A stretch of 6,332 bases of DNA from Pirellulales bacterium (GCA_030607895.1 JAUWJC010000257.1:1-6332); one strand, 5' to 3'. Positions 1-6,138 are shown, numbered from the stretch's first letter. Program-made: numbers and translations. Notes: generated by a model from the letters alone, not told the origin.

Positions 1-274
1 AGCCTTCGCGCTGGCCGAAGCGAAAGAAACTCCGCAGCGACGCCAGGCGTCGGGCGACGGTGCTCTTGGCGTAGCCGGCCTCGCCGAGCGCGGCCACGTA
101 GCCGCGCAGATCGAGCACCGATATCCTGGCCGGTTCAGGAAGCGATTGGCCGTACAACTCCGCCAGGTAGTCGACCAGCGCGTCGAGGTCCTCACCGTAA
201 CTCTTGACGGTCAGTTCCGAGGCATTGCGCTCGACGCGCAAGTACTGCAAGAAACGGGCGACGGCGGTACGCAA
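1..274 (-). CDS. XerC/XerD-type tyrosine recombinase, N-terminal part (cut by window edge)
   Basis: This is the first 91 residues of a site-specific tyrosine recombinase. The family cuts and rejoins DNA through a catalytic tyrosine; XerC and XerD resolve chromosome dimers at dif, and other members are phage or element integrases. What is visible is the SAM-like core-binding domain: FLQYLRVERNAS at residues 8-19, LTVKSYGEDLDAL at 21-33, and the helix STVARRLASLRSFFRF at 71-86, all typical of XerC/D. The catalytic R-H-R-Y domain lies outside the window, so XerC, XerD and other integrases cannot be told apart. The start chosen is TTG at 272-274. No ATG or GTG is in frame nearby, the domain normally begins only a few residues before the FL-YL helix, and the gene is preceded at once by a heptamer array. 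No clear Shine-Dalgarno sits at the usual distance. The family is well supported; the start is less certain. Confidence 0.85.
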   Translation of the reverse strand, partial: MRTAVARFLQYLRVERNASELTVKSYGEDLDALVDYLAELYGQSLPEPARISVLDLRGYVAALGEAGYAKSTVARRLASLRSFFRFGQREG

Positions 275-276
275 GG

Positions 277-338
277 GATTTCTGATTTCTGATTTCGGAT
301 TTCGGATTTGGGATTTCCGCCTTCCCCCTTCCGCCTTA
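277..338. repeat. Degenerate heptamer tandem array, about 8.9 units
   Basis: Read on the plus strand, units of seven run gatttct, gatttct, gatttcg, gatttcg, gatttgg, gatttcc, gccttcc, cccttcc, gcctta without a break. Neighbouring units differ by 0-2 bases, and the consensus drifts steadily from gatttct to gccttcc. The array fills the whole gap between the 81-residue gene and the recombinase gene. Its last unit supplies the stop codon of the former (tta at 336-338), and its first unit begins 3 nt beyond the TTG of the latter. On the coding (minus) strand it is very purine-rich. Heptamer short tandem repeats are known from cyanobacteria (STRR sequences). I have seen similar tracts in planctomycete sequence but cannot verify this here. 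Confidence 0.88.
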
Positions 339-581
339 GAAGAAGTCGTCCTTGTCCGTCGCCAGTGGCATGTTGAAGCGATTGGCCAGCACCGGTTTCT
401 GGCTCTCCTGGCGTATTTTTTGGCTGAGTACCGCGGCGTCGTACCAGGTGAAACTCAACTCCGGATTGGAAGCATATCGCCCCAGCACGCGCAGAGTCTC
501 TGCGCGGCTTGCATCGTCGTACAGGAACACGTAGCGCTCGGTCCCCTTCACCAGGGCCAATACATTGATGTCGTCACTCAC
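336..581 (-). CDS. Small conserved-looking protein of unknown function, 81 aa
   Basis: I do not recognise a named family. The 81-residue product has no signal peptide or membrane segment and should be cytoplasmic. It reads as a compact alpha/beta domain: a beta-strand-like start (NVLALVKG, 6-13, then ERYVFLYDD, 15-23), a helix with alternating charge (SRAETLRVLGRYAS, 25-38), an aromatic turn (ELSFTWYDAAVLSQKIRQ, 41-58), and an acidic, aromatic tail ending DKDDFF. The start is GTG at 579-581, supported by GAGGAG 10 nt upstream. It lies 95 nt downstream of the lipoprotein gene and 61 nt upstream of the recombinase gene, on the same strand, so co-transcription is possible. It resembles short hypothetical proteins I associate with planctomycetes, but that is memory and not a search. 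The dense, ordered sequence and good ribosome site argue for a real gene. Confidence 0.78.
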   Translation of the reverse strand: MSDDINVLALVKGTERYVFLYDDASRAETLRVLGRYASNPELSFTWYDAAVLSQKIRQESQKPVLANRFNMPLATDKDDFF

Positions 582-591
582 GGCCCGTATT

Positions 592-597
592 CTCCTC
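592..597 (-). promoter_or_regulatory. Shine-Dalgarno site for the 81-aa gene
   Basis: The plus-strand bases ctcctc read GAGGAG on the minus strand, 10 nt before the GTG start at 579-581. It is the only strong Shine-Dalgarno site seen before any gene in this window, and it supports GTG as the start in preference to an internal codon. Confidence 0.6.
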
Positions 598-653
598 GAG
601 CAAACGCGAATCGGATATGGCAGCGCGCGGCAACGCGGCCAGCGTCACGGCTG

Positions 654-668
654 GAGGTGCAACACCTC
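654..668 (-). terminator. Short hairpin just after the lipoprotein gene stop (weak terminator candidate)
   Basis: A perfect 6-bp stem (gaggtg at 654-659, cacctc at 663-668) closes a 3-nt loop, 8 nt beyond the lipoprotein stop codon. No T-run follows on the minus strand, so it is not a classical intrinsic terminator. It could be an RNA-processing or attenuation hairpin between this gene and the 81-aa gene, or chance. Confidence 0.25.
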
Positions 669-676
669 AGTTGCTC

Positions 677-1702
677 TTATCGGATTTTCGGCCATCTCCA
701 CACCACTCGCGTTTCACCCGCTCCGCCTCGGGCACTGAGCATTTCCCAAATATGCATGTGACAACAGAACTGAATAAAATCGTCGCTCCTCTCCAAATAC
801 GACTGCCATCCCCCAAATCGAGCGTCGTCGCGGAAGTACCAATAGCTGGCCAACGCTTCGGTGAATTTCAGATCATGCCCGTTGTAGGCGTGCGAATGCC
901 GCAGCACGGGCGCGCTTGTCGACTTGCACGACGGAGGCTTGGTCCGCGGCGGCGGCGGTATGAACCCGCGCGGGTCCGGCCAGTCGTGTGGCAAACCTGG
1001 CATGGGTGCGTCGGCTATACCGTCTGTAGCGGTTGTGTCGATTACGACCTCGTGCGAAAGATGTTGCACGCTCCCGCCGGGCCACGACGGTGATGGGTTC
1101 TTACCCGAAGTGCCCCCGCCGCCGGATGCTTTCCCGCCTTCGGATGGCATCGAGAGCAGATTATGCGACGGGGTTTGCGTTTCCAGTTGCGCCTTGGCCA
1201 GCGCCATCTCGGCCTCGAAGACCAGCGGTCCGGGGATATGCTCTTCGGCGGGCGTGCCCCAGGGGAGTCCGTATCCGGGCGGAATTGGGTGGAAACACGG
1301 GTTGGCCGCGTACCATTCCACCTGCAAGGCGAGACGCGGCGGATAGTAGGGCGAGTAATCGGTCACCGTCCCGACCACTATCGCATCGACCCCCAGCATT
1401 TGTGCCAAGCGCTGTGCGTCGTGTGGGGTGGCCATGCCGATGCCGTGGTCGTGCATCGCCCGTTCCACCACGCCCACCGGCACCACTTCGAAGCCCGGCA
1501 CAAGCAGAAGCTCGTTAAAATAGGCAATCGCGAACCGCCTCCCATCAACCGTCGGGTCGGCGCTGAGGTTGAAAAACGGGGCGACTGCCACCTTGGACAA
1601 CTGTGGGAAGGGATTGTGGATGGACGGCTCGTGGGCGATGTCCGGCAGGAGCGAACAGCCGGCCGACAGCAACCCGGCGACCAGGATCAGATAACGCAAC
1701 AT
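677..1702 (-). CDS. Putative lipoprotein with TolB/CsgG-like region, 341 aa
   Basis: This is probably an envelope lipoprotein; its exact role is unknown. Residues 1-16 are a lipoprotein signal peptide: a short basic start (MLR), a hydrophobic core (YLILVAGLL) and the lipobox SAGC, with Cys16 as the expected lipidated residue. Residues about 37-130 (SKVAVAPFFNLS, then a helix, GFEVVPVGVVERAM, then AQMLGVDAIVVGTVTDYSPYYPPRLAL) match the strand-helix pattern of the CsgG / TolB N-terminal / GNA1162-like folds, which sit at the outer membrane in secretion or envelope complexes. Residues about 175-265 are a Gly/Ser/Pro-rich, probably disordered linker. Residues 268-341 form a second compact block rich in aromatics, with RDDARFGGWQSYLER and a Cys-Cys pair at 313-314 (FCCHMHIWEML). 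The ATG at 1700-1702 is chosen because it gives a proper signal peptide; no clear ribosome site precedes it. It heads a same-strand run with the 81-aa gene and the recombinase gene. Confidence 0.85.
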   Translation of the reverse strand: MLRYLILVAGLLSAGCSLLPDIAHEPSIHNPFPQLSKVAVAPFFNLSADPTVDGRRFAIAYFNELLLVPGFEVVPVGVVERAMHDHGIGMATPHDAQRLAQMLGVDAIVVGTVTDYSPYYPPRLALQVEWYAANPCFHPIPPGYGLPWGTPAEEHIPGPLVFEAEMALAKAQLETQTPSHNLLSMPSEGGKASGGGGTSGKNPSPSWPGGSVQHLSHEVVIDTTATDGIADAPMPGLPHDWPDPRGFIPPPPRTKPPSCKSTSAPVLRHSHAYNGHDLKFTEALASYWYFRDDARFGGWQSYLERSDDFIQFCCHMHIWEMLSARGGAGETRVVWRWPKIR

Positions 1703-1804
1703 CTTTGTGCCAGACCATTTACGTGACGAGCCCCCCAGATGTACCGCTGCGGCAAGTGTACCGATGACGACGCAAATCCCGGCGGACTATCTGGTAGCGT
1801 CGGC

Positions 1805-1823
1805 ATTATCGGTAAAGTTACCG
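1805..1823 (-). promoter_or_regulatory. Possible -10 (gataat) next to a 14-nt palindrome, upstream of the lipoprotein gene
   Basis: On the minus strand gataat (plus 1805-1810) is one mismatch from TATAAT. Directly upstream, and sharing base 1810, is the palindrome cggtaa-ag-ttaccg (1810-1823), perfect with a 2-nt centre. That places a symmetric site in the spacer of a possible promoter, as expected of an operator. No convincing -35 is seen, and the site is about 100 nt from the ATG, so this is tentative. Confidence 0.22.
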
Positions 1824-1840
1824 CAGTTTCTCTAGCTTAA

Positions 1841-1853
1841 ATCGGCCGATCGG
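1841..1853. repeat. Overlapping perfect palindromes
   Basis: The 10-mer atcggccgat (1841-1850) is its own reverse complement, and it overlaps a second palindrome, ccgatcgg (1846-1853). A binding site for a symmetric protein dimer is one reading. Short GC-rich palindromes also occur by chance. Confidence 0.4.
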
Positions 1854-1904
1854 CGAGGATTCGTAAGGTCCGAACCGAGGTCCACCCTGAACGGGTACGT
1901 TGCG

Positions 1905-1920
1905 AAGCCGCAAGCGGCTT
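1905..1920. repeat. Perfect 7-bp hairpin
   Basis: The arms aagccgc (1905-1911) and gcggctt (1914-1920) are perfectly complementary around a 2-nt centre. No T-run follows on either strand, so it does not look like an intrinsic terminator. It sits 18 nt before the TGACCAC array. Confidence 0.45.
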
Positions 1921-1930
1921 GTTCCCACGC

Positions 1931-1975
1931 CACTGACTGACCACTGACCACTAACCACTGACCACTGACCACTAA
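1931..1975. repeat. TGACCAC heptamer tandem array
   Basis: Five full units, tgaccac, tgaccac, taaccac, tgaccac, tgaccac, run from 1938 to 1972, flanked by partial units (cactga at 1931-1936 and taa at 1973-1975). It is the second period-7 array in the window and shares no sequence with the one at 277-338. It lies in the divergent intergenic region about 205 nt before the DUF11 gene start. It reads through with no long open frame, so it is non-coding. Confidence 0.9.
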
Positions 1976-2180
1976 ATTGTCCCGAACTGGTCTTTCCCCG
2001 AAGGCCGAATTTTGGTACTAAGCCACCCCACTATCGGTAGCAGGAACGCTGTTTTCAGGCGACCGGCGGGCGGGAAGTCGGTCGACGCATGTCTTGGTGG
2101 AGCGGGGCGCGTCTTGCCAAGTTGCTGCCGGAGTGGCTGGGACTCAGCCGATCTGGCTCATTCTGTTGGGAAACTTTTCC

Positions 2181-4187
2181 ATGAAACGTCTTTTAGTTCG
2201 GATGTCGGCGTTGGCCACGGTGGTCGTGCTGGGTTGGATCGCGATCGCCCAGGCACAACGGGGTGTTAAAGATCAGCCACCGTCGACCGGCGACTCGGCG
2301 GCGACCGAAACCACCGCCCAGCCCATCCTGGTGCCGGCTGATGCCGGAATGCCGCCACGCGGCGCCAACCCGCTACGCGGTTCCGATCGGCAAAGTTCCA
2401 ATCAGCAAAGCAATCCTCCACGCGAGATCCCCGCGGCAGCAGCGACGGTCGGAACGGCCGGAGTCCCGTCTTACCGCAGCGGTCGACCGGCTCCACGGAC
2501 GGAGATTTCCGCCGAGCTTAATCCGCAACAGCCGCAAACGCAGCCGGCGGCAGGAGCGCCGGCGGCAGCAACACCGGCGGCAACAGTGCCCGGAGGGACT
2601 GATCGTGCGGTTGGCGGCACGTCCAGTTCGGGCGAACCGGCTCCATTCAAGCTTGATCCGTTTGCCGGGGCAACCAGCTTGCCGAAGTCGGCCCAAACCG
2701 CGAAGGGCTTTCCCGCAAGGCAGCAGGCGGCCGGCATATCTGCAAGCACACAGCCGGCGGCCGGGCAGCCTGCGTCGCTCGGTGATGGAACCGGCCGACC
2801 GGGCGGGAAGCAGCTTGAAGGGATTCAGTCGCCCCAGTTGAGTATCCAGAAATTCGCCCCGGAAGAAATACAGGTAGGCAAACCGGCCATGTTTCAGGTG
2901 AAGGTACGGAACACGGGCCAAACCACCGCACACGGCGTGGAAATCCGCGATCAGGTCCCCAAGGGGACGCGGCTGATTGGCACCAGCCCCCGGGCGACCC
3001 GGGGAGCCGCCGGCGAACTGGTCTGGGTGTTGGGTACAATGAAGCCGGGTGACGAGGTATCGGTCGAGGCCCAGTTGATGCCGGTCGAAGAGGGCGAGAT
3101 CGGCAGCGTGGCCACGGTGCATTTCAGGGCGGATGCGTCCGCGCGAACCGTTGCCACCAAGCCGCAACTGGTCGTCAAGGCTTCAGCTCCCCGGCAGGTC
3201 CTAATTGGCGAACAGATCACGCTTTCGATAACGATTTCCAACCCGGGTAGCGGAATTGCCACGGGCGTGGTGTTGGCGGAGCACGTTCCACCCGAGTTAC
3301 AGCACCCGGCCGGCGCCGAGTTGGAATACGAGATCGGCGACCTCAAGCCCAACGAGAGCAGGCAACTCGATCTGGTCCTGTCGGCCGCCCGAGCCGGTAT
3401 GGTAACCAACGTCTTGACCGTTCGCGACGACGGCAACCTGCGAGCGGAAGACCGGCTGGAACTCGAGGTAACCGCTCCGCAACTGGACATCGTGCTGGCG
3501 GGCCCCAAACGGCGTTACCTGGAACGGGAAGCCACCTACAAGGTAACGCTGAGCAACCCCGGCAGTGCCCCGGCGCGACAAGTGGAACTGGTTGCCCACC
3601 TACCCACCGGCTTGAAGTTCGTAAGCGCCAACAACGCCGGACACTACGAAGCCGCCACGCGAAGCGTCCACTGGCGATTGGAGGAACTGCCGACCAACGA
3701 GTCGGGCTCGGTGCAATTGACCACCATGCCGGTCGAGGCGGGTCAGCAGAAACTGCGCATCTCGGGCAGTGCCGACAAGGGGCTTTCCGTCGAGAAGGAA
3801 CAGCCCGTCCTTATCGAAGGCATCGCCGCCATTCTGTTCGAGGTCGTCGACGTTGACGATCCGATCGAGGCAGGCGGCGAGACAACCTATGAAATCCGCG
3901 TCTTGAACCAGGGTTCCAAGGCGGCCGTCAACGTGCGCCTGGCCGTCCTGCTGCCGGCCGAAATGCGGCCGGTCGCCGCCGAAGGCCCCACTCGACACAC
4001 CATCAACGGCCCCCAGGTGCTCTTCGACGGCCTCTCATGCCTGGCGCCAAAGGCCGATACAACCTACCGCGTCCGCGTCCAGGGTCTACAAGCCGGCGAC
4101 CAGCGGGTCCGCGTCCAATTGCTGACCGACGAGATGCGCACCCCGGTCACCAAGGACGAGAGCACCCAGGTCTACTCCGACGAGTAG
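2181..4187 (+). CDS. Exported DUF11-repeat protein, 668 aa
   Basis: This is a secreted or envelope protein built of beta-sandwich repeats. Residues 1 to about 27 are a Sec signal peptide: basic MKRLLVR, a hydrophobic core (ALATVVVLGWIAIA) and an AQA cleavage motif. Residues about 30-219 are a Pro/Ala/Gln/Ser-rich, low-complexity linker with a pentapeptide repeat at 122-136. Four DUF11-type repeats follow, beginning near residues 220, 330, 435 and 551. Each shows the family pattern of G...F.V.V.N.G...A..V...D.VP.G, for example VGKPAMFQVKVRNTG and LEREATYKVTLSNPG. DUF11 domains occur in surface and cell-wall proteins, including the chlamydial OmcB family, and are thought to be structural or adhesive; no enzymatic residues are seen. 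The ATG at 2181 is chosen over an in-frame GTG at 2094 because it begins exactly at the signal peptide. Only a weak ribosome site (ggga, about 10 nt upstream) is present. It stands alone, divergent from the lipoprotein gene and convergent with proS. Confidence 0.9.
   Translation: MKRLLVRMSALATVVVLGWIAIAQAQRGVKDQPPSTGDSAATETTAQPILVPADAGMPPRGANPLRGSDRQSSNQQSNPPREIPAAAATVGTAGVPSYRSGRPAPRTEISAELNPQQPQTQPAAGAPAAATPAATVPGGTDRAVGGTSSSGEPAPFKLDPFAGATSLPKSAQTAKGFPARQQAAGISASTQPAAGQPASLGDGTGRPGGKQLEGIQSPQLSIQKFAPEEIQVGKPAMFQVKVRNTGQTTAHGVEIRDQVPKGTRLIGTSPRATRGAAGELVWVLGTMKPGDEVSVEAQLMPVEEGEIGSVATVHFRADASARTVATKPQLVVKASAPRQVLIGEQITLSITISNPGSGIATGVVLAEHVPPELQHPAGAELEYEIGDLKPNESRQLDLVLSAARAGMVTNVLTVRDDGNLRAEDRLELEVTAPQLDIVLAGPKRRYLEREATYKVTLSNPGSAPARQVELVAHLPTGLKFVSANNAGHYEAATRSVHWRLEELPTNESGSVQLTTMPVEAGQQKLRISGSADKGLSVEKEQPVLIEGIAAILFEVVDVDDPIEAGGETTYEIRVLNQGSKAAVNVRLAVLLPAEMRPVAAEGPTRHTINGPQVLFDGLSCLAPKADTTYRVRVQGLQAGDQRVRVQLLTDEMRTPVTKDESTQVYSDE
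2544..2588 (+). repeat. 15-bp tandem repeat, three copies, inside the DUF11 gene linker
   Basis: The 9-mer ccggcggca recurs at 2544, 2559 and 2574, an exact 15-base period, in frame. It encodes the pentapeptides PAAGA, PAAAT and PAATV at residues 122-136. A related stretch, cagccggcgg, recurs at 2751. The in-frame period means copy changes would lengthen or shorten the linker without a frameshift. Confidence 0.8.
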
Positions 4188-4208
4188 CCCGCACCGTCGC
4201 CACGCCAA

Positions 4209-5996
4209 TCAGAGCCGCGGTGTCCTCACCGCGAGTGTGGAACCGAATCGGGCGGCGTCGCTGCGCTCGGTGCGGATCAGTCCGGCGATAGCCTCCGCCG
4301 CGCCGTCGGAGTCGATCATTTCGGGTTCCTTGTCCCAGCGCCACTTGATTTCCAACTGACCCTGCTTGAGCCCTCGCGGGCCGATAACCACCCTAAGCGG
4401 GATACCCAACAGATCGGCATCCTTGAACTTCACGCCGGCCCGCACATCCCGATCGTCCAAGAGCACGTCGATGCTCGCTTCGATCAACTCGTCGTGCAAC
4501 CGGTCGGCCACCTTCATGGTTTCCGTGTCGGTCACCTTGAGCGGTTCCAGGAGCACTTCGTAGGGTGCTAGCGAGACGGGCCAGATAATGCCGTTTTCGT
4601 CGTGGCTGATTTCGATCAGCCCGGCCAGGATCCGGTTGATGCCGATTCCGTAGCAGCCCATGATTATGTCGTGAAGCTGCTCGTTATCGTCCAGGAACCG
4701 GGCGGCCAGCGCCTTCGAGTACTTCGTACCCAGCTTGAAGACATGGCCCACCTCGATGGCGTGCCGCAGCGCCAGCCAGCCGCCGCATCGGGGGCACGGA
4801 TCACCGTCGCGGGCGTTGCGCAAGTCGGCGAAAGTGTCTACCTCGAAGTCCCGCTTCAGGTTCACGCCCGTCAGGTGCGTGTCGGCCTGGTTGGCGCCGG
4901 TTACCGAGTTTCGCATCGGCTCGATGTCGCGGTCGGCCAGGATGGGTATCTTCTCTTTCATGCCCGAGGGGCCGGCAAACCCTACCGGTGCGCCGGTCAC
5001 TTTCTCGATCACCTCGGCCGTGGCCAGTTCGAGAGAGTTGGCATCCAAGGCACGGCGGATTTTGCCCTCGTTGGCTTCGTGGTCGCCGCGCACGAGCACG
5101 GCGACGGGCTTCCCATCGGCCGAGTAGATGAGCGTCTTGATCATCTGCTGGGGCTTACACTTAAGGAAGTCGCAGACCTGTTCGATGGTGGAAGCGCCCG
5201 GCGTATCGACCTTTTCGATGCTTTGCAGGACGGCATTAGGTGCAGCGTCGCTGCCGATACCACTGTCAATACCCACGTCGGCCCGTTCCAGGTTGGCCGC
5301 GTAGCCGCAGGCGGTGCAATGGGCAACGCTGTCTTCGCCGTTTTCGGCCGGGATCATGAACTCGTGGCTGACATCGCCGCCGATCGGGCCACTTTCGGCC
5401 TCGACCGGCAGGTAGTCGAGCCCGCACTGGTCGAAAATGCGGCAATAGGCCGCGTACATCTTCTCGTAACTTTCGTTGAGCGCCTCGATCGATGTGTCGA
5501 AGCTGTAGGCGTCCTTCATCAGGAACTCGCTGGTGCGGAGCACGCCGAACCGGGGCCGCTCCTCGTTGCGAAACTTCGTCTGGATCTGGTAGAGCGTTAT
5601 CGGCAGTTGCCGGTAGCTGGAGACGTGCCGAGAGACCAGATCGGTAATGACCTCCTCGTGCGTGGGGCCCAGGGCCATGTGCACCTGGGGGTTCTGCCGC
5701 CGCACGCTGAACTGGAGCAAGACGTCGCCGAAGGCCTCGACCCGGCCCGTCCGCTCCCAAAGAGAAATGGGCGTCAGGGCGGGCATCAACAACTCGACCG
5801 CGCCGGCCGAGTCCATCTCGCGGCGGACGATCGCTTCCGCCTTGCGGAGCGACCGCAGCCCCAGCGGCAGGTAGGTGTACGCCCCGGCCATCACCTGGCC
5901 GACCATTCCGGCGCGGAGCATGAGTACGTGGCTAGGAATTTCCGCCCCTTCGGGCGTTTCTTTCATGGTGGGGATAAGTGTTTTGGTCCAGCGCAT
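4209..5996 (-). CDS. proS: Prolyl-tRNA synthetase, bacterial type with INS editing domain, 595 aa
   Basis: This class II synthetase charges tRNA-Pro with proline in the cytoplasm, for translation. The order of parts matches bacterial ProRS. The N-terminus (MRWTKTLIPTMKE) leads into motif 1 around 55-75 (RREMDSAGAVELLMPAL). Next come the GPTHEE loop at 110-115, motif 2 at 142-167 (FRNEERPRFG ... FLMKDAYSFD) and the inserted INS domain, about 225-395, which hydrolyses mischarged Ala-tRNA-Pro in this family. Motif 3 is at 447-455 (GCYGIGINR). The anticodon-binding domain is at about 475-575. Lys287 in MIKTL sits where I expect the conserved INS lysine. Cys pairs CTAC (227-230) and CPRC (401-404) flank INS as in many bacterial ProRS and may bind zinc. 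The length of 595 is slightly more than usual because of a tail of about 20 residues. The start fits the family N-terminus, but no Shine-Dalgarno is seen. It is convergent with the DUF11 gene, 21 nt away. Confidence 0.97.
   Translation of the reverse strand: MRWTKTLIPTMKETPEGAEIPSHVLMLRAGMVGQVMAGAYTYLPLGLRSLRKAEAIVRREMDSAGAVELLMPALTPISLWERTGRVEAFGDVLLQFSVRRQNPQVHMALGPTHEEVITDLVSRHVSSYRQLPITLYQIQTKFRNEERPRFGVLRTSEFLMKDAYSFDTSIEALNESYEKMYAAYCRIFDQCGLDYLPVEAESGPIGGDVSHEFMIPAENGEDSVAHCTACGYAANLERADVGIDSGIGSDAAPNAVLQSIEKVDTPGASTIEQVCDFLKCKPQQMIKTLIYSADGKPVAVLVRGDHEANEGKIRRALDANSLELATAEVIEKVTGAPVGFAGPSGMKEKIPILADRDIEPMRNSVTGANQADTHLTGVNLKRDFEVDTFADLRNARDGDPCPRCGGWLALRHAIEVGHVFKLGTKYSKALAARFLDDNEQLHDIIMGCYGIGINRILAGLIEISHDENGIIWPVSLAPYEVLLEPLKVTDTETMKVADRLHDELIEASIDVLLDDRDVRAGVKFKDADLLGIPLRVVIGPRGLKQGQLEIKWRWDKEPEMIDSDGAAEAIAGLIRTERSDAARFGSTLAVRTPRL
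4216..4233. terminator. Perfect 7-bp hairpin at the 3' end of proS (weak terminator candidate)
   Basis: The arms cgcggtg (4216-4222) and caccgcg (4227-4233) pair perfectly around a 4-nt loop. The hairpin lies within the last codons of proS and about 28 nt beyond the DUF11 stop, so it would appear in both convergent transcripts. No U-tract follows on either strand. It is the only structure near this 21-nt tail-to-tail junction that could help stop transcription. Confidence 0.25.
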
Positions 5997-6023
5997 TGGT
6001 CGTGAATTGGGGGACTAAAGAAA

Positions 6024-6110
6024 CGGGCCGAAAAAGGGACCAGGTTTAATTTGCCGGAACGGCCCGGAGGGTGCTTCGCACAAATTAAACCTGGTCCCTT
6101 TTTCGGTCCG
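6024..6110. repeat. Long inverted repeat, 30-bp arms with a 27-nt spacer (REP- or MITE-like)
   Basis: The left arm, 6024-6053, begins cgggccgaaaaagggacc. The right arm, 6081-6110, ends ccctttttcggtccg. They pair along their full length apart from one G.T at 6027/6107; the inner 25 positions (6028-6052 with 6082-6106) are perfect. The 27-nt spacer contains gtgc-ttc-gcac (6071-6081), whose last base overlaps the right arm. As RNA from either strand it would form a very stable hairpin. It ends 27 nt before the proS ATG. The symmetry, the non-coding position and a partial further copy nearby fit a REP/BIME or MITE mobilised in trans. No transposase gene and no clear target duplication are visible. 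Confidence 0.88.
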
Positions 6111-6138
6111 GGGGCGGGAGCGTCAACTGAAGAGGACC

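Larger units (their letters stand above)
1703..2180. other. Divergent intergenic region, 478 nt, no gene
   Basis: This stretch separates the lipoprotein gene (minus) from the DUF11 gene (plus) and must hold the promoters of both. The short open frames here (from 2012 and from 2094) lack ribosome sites and look like chance. It contains, in order: a direct repeat gtaccg (1741-1746 and 1758-1763), a palindrome at 1810-1823, overlapping palindromes at 1841-1853, a hairpin at 1905-1920 and a heptamer array at 1938-1975. I see no tRNA or other structured RNA I can name. Confidence 0.75.

Noticed and set aside
277..338. CRISPR array
   Set aside because: Units are contiguous 7-mers with no spacers and no cas genes; this is a simple tandem repeat. 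The same holds for the array at 1931-1975.
204..761. 185-residue plus-strand open frame crossing the heptamer array
   Set aside because: It runs antisense to three better-supported minus-strand genes and reads through the repeat; no ribosome site or domain was seen.
1741..1763. Direct repeat gtaccg, 17 nt apart, as a binding site
   Set aside because: Two 6-mers alone are expected by chance in a region this size; recorded only as part of the intergenic description.
2094..2180. 29-residue upstream extension of the DUF11 protein from a GTG
   Set aside because: It would bury the signal peptide inside the protein; the ATG at 2181 gives a normal exported N-terminus.
2373..3167. 264-residue minus-strand open frame inside the DUF11 gene
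   Set aside because: Its translation is Arg/Cys-rich and of low quality, while the plus strand encodes a signal peptide and recognisable repeats.
4602..6005. 467-residue open frame on the plus strand opposite proS
   Set aside because: It is the antisense shadow of a clearly conserved synthetase; long antisense frames are common in GC-rich genes, and the translation shows no family signature.
6060..6081. T-box-like agggtg motif upstream of an aminoacyl-tRNA synthetase gene
   Set aside because: The match is on the strand opposite to proS, lacks the rest of the conserved T-box bulge and has no specifier stem; it belongs to the spacer of the inverted repeat.
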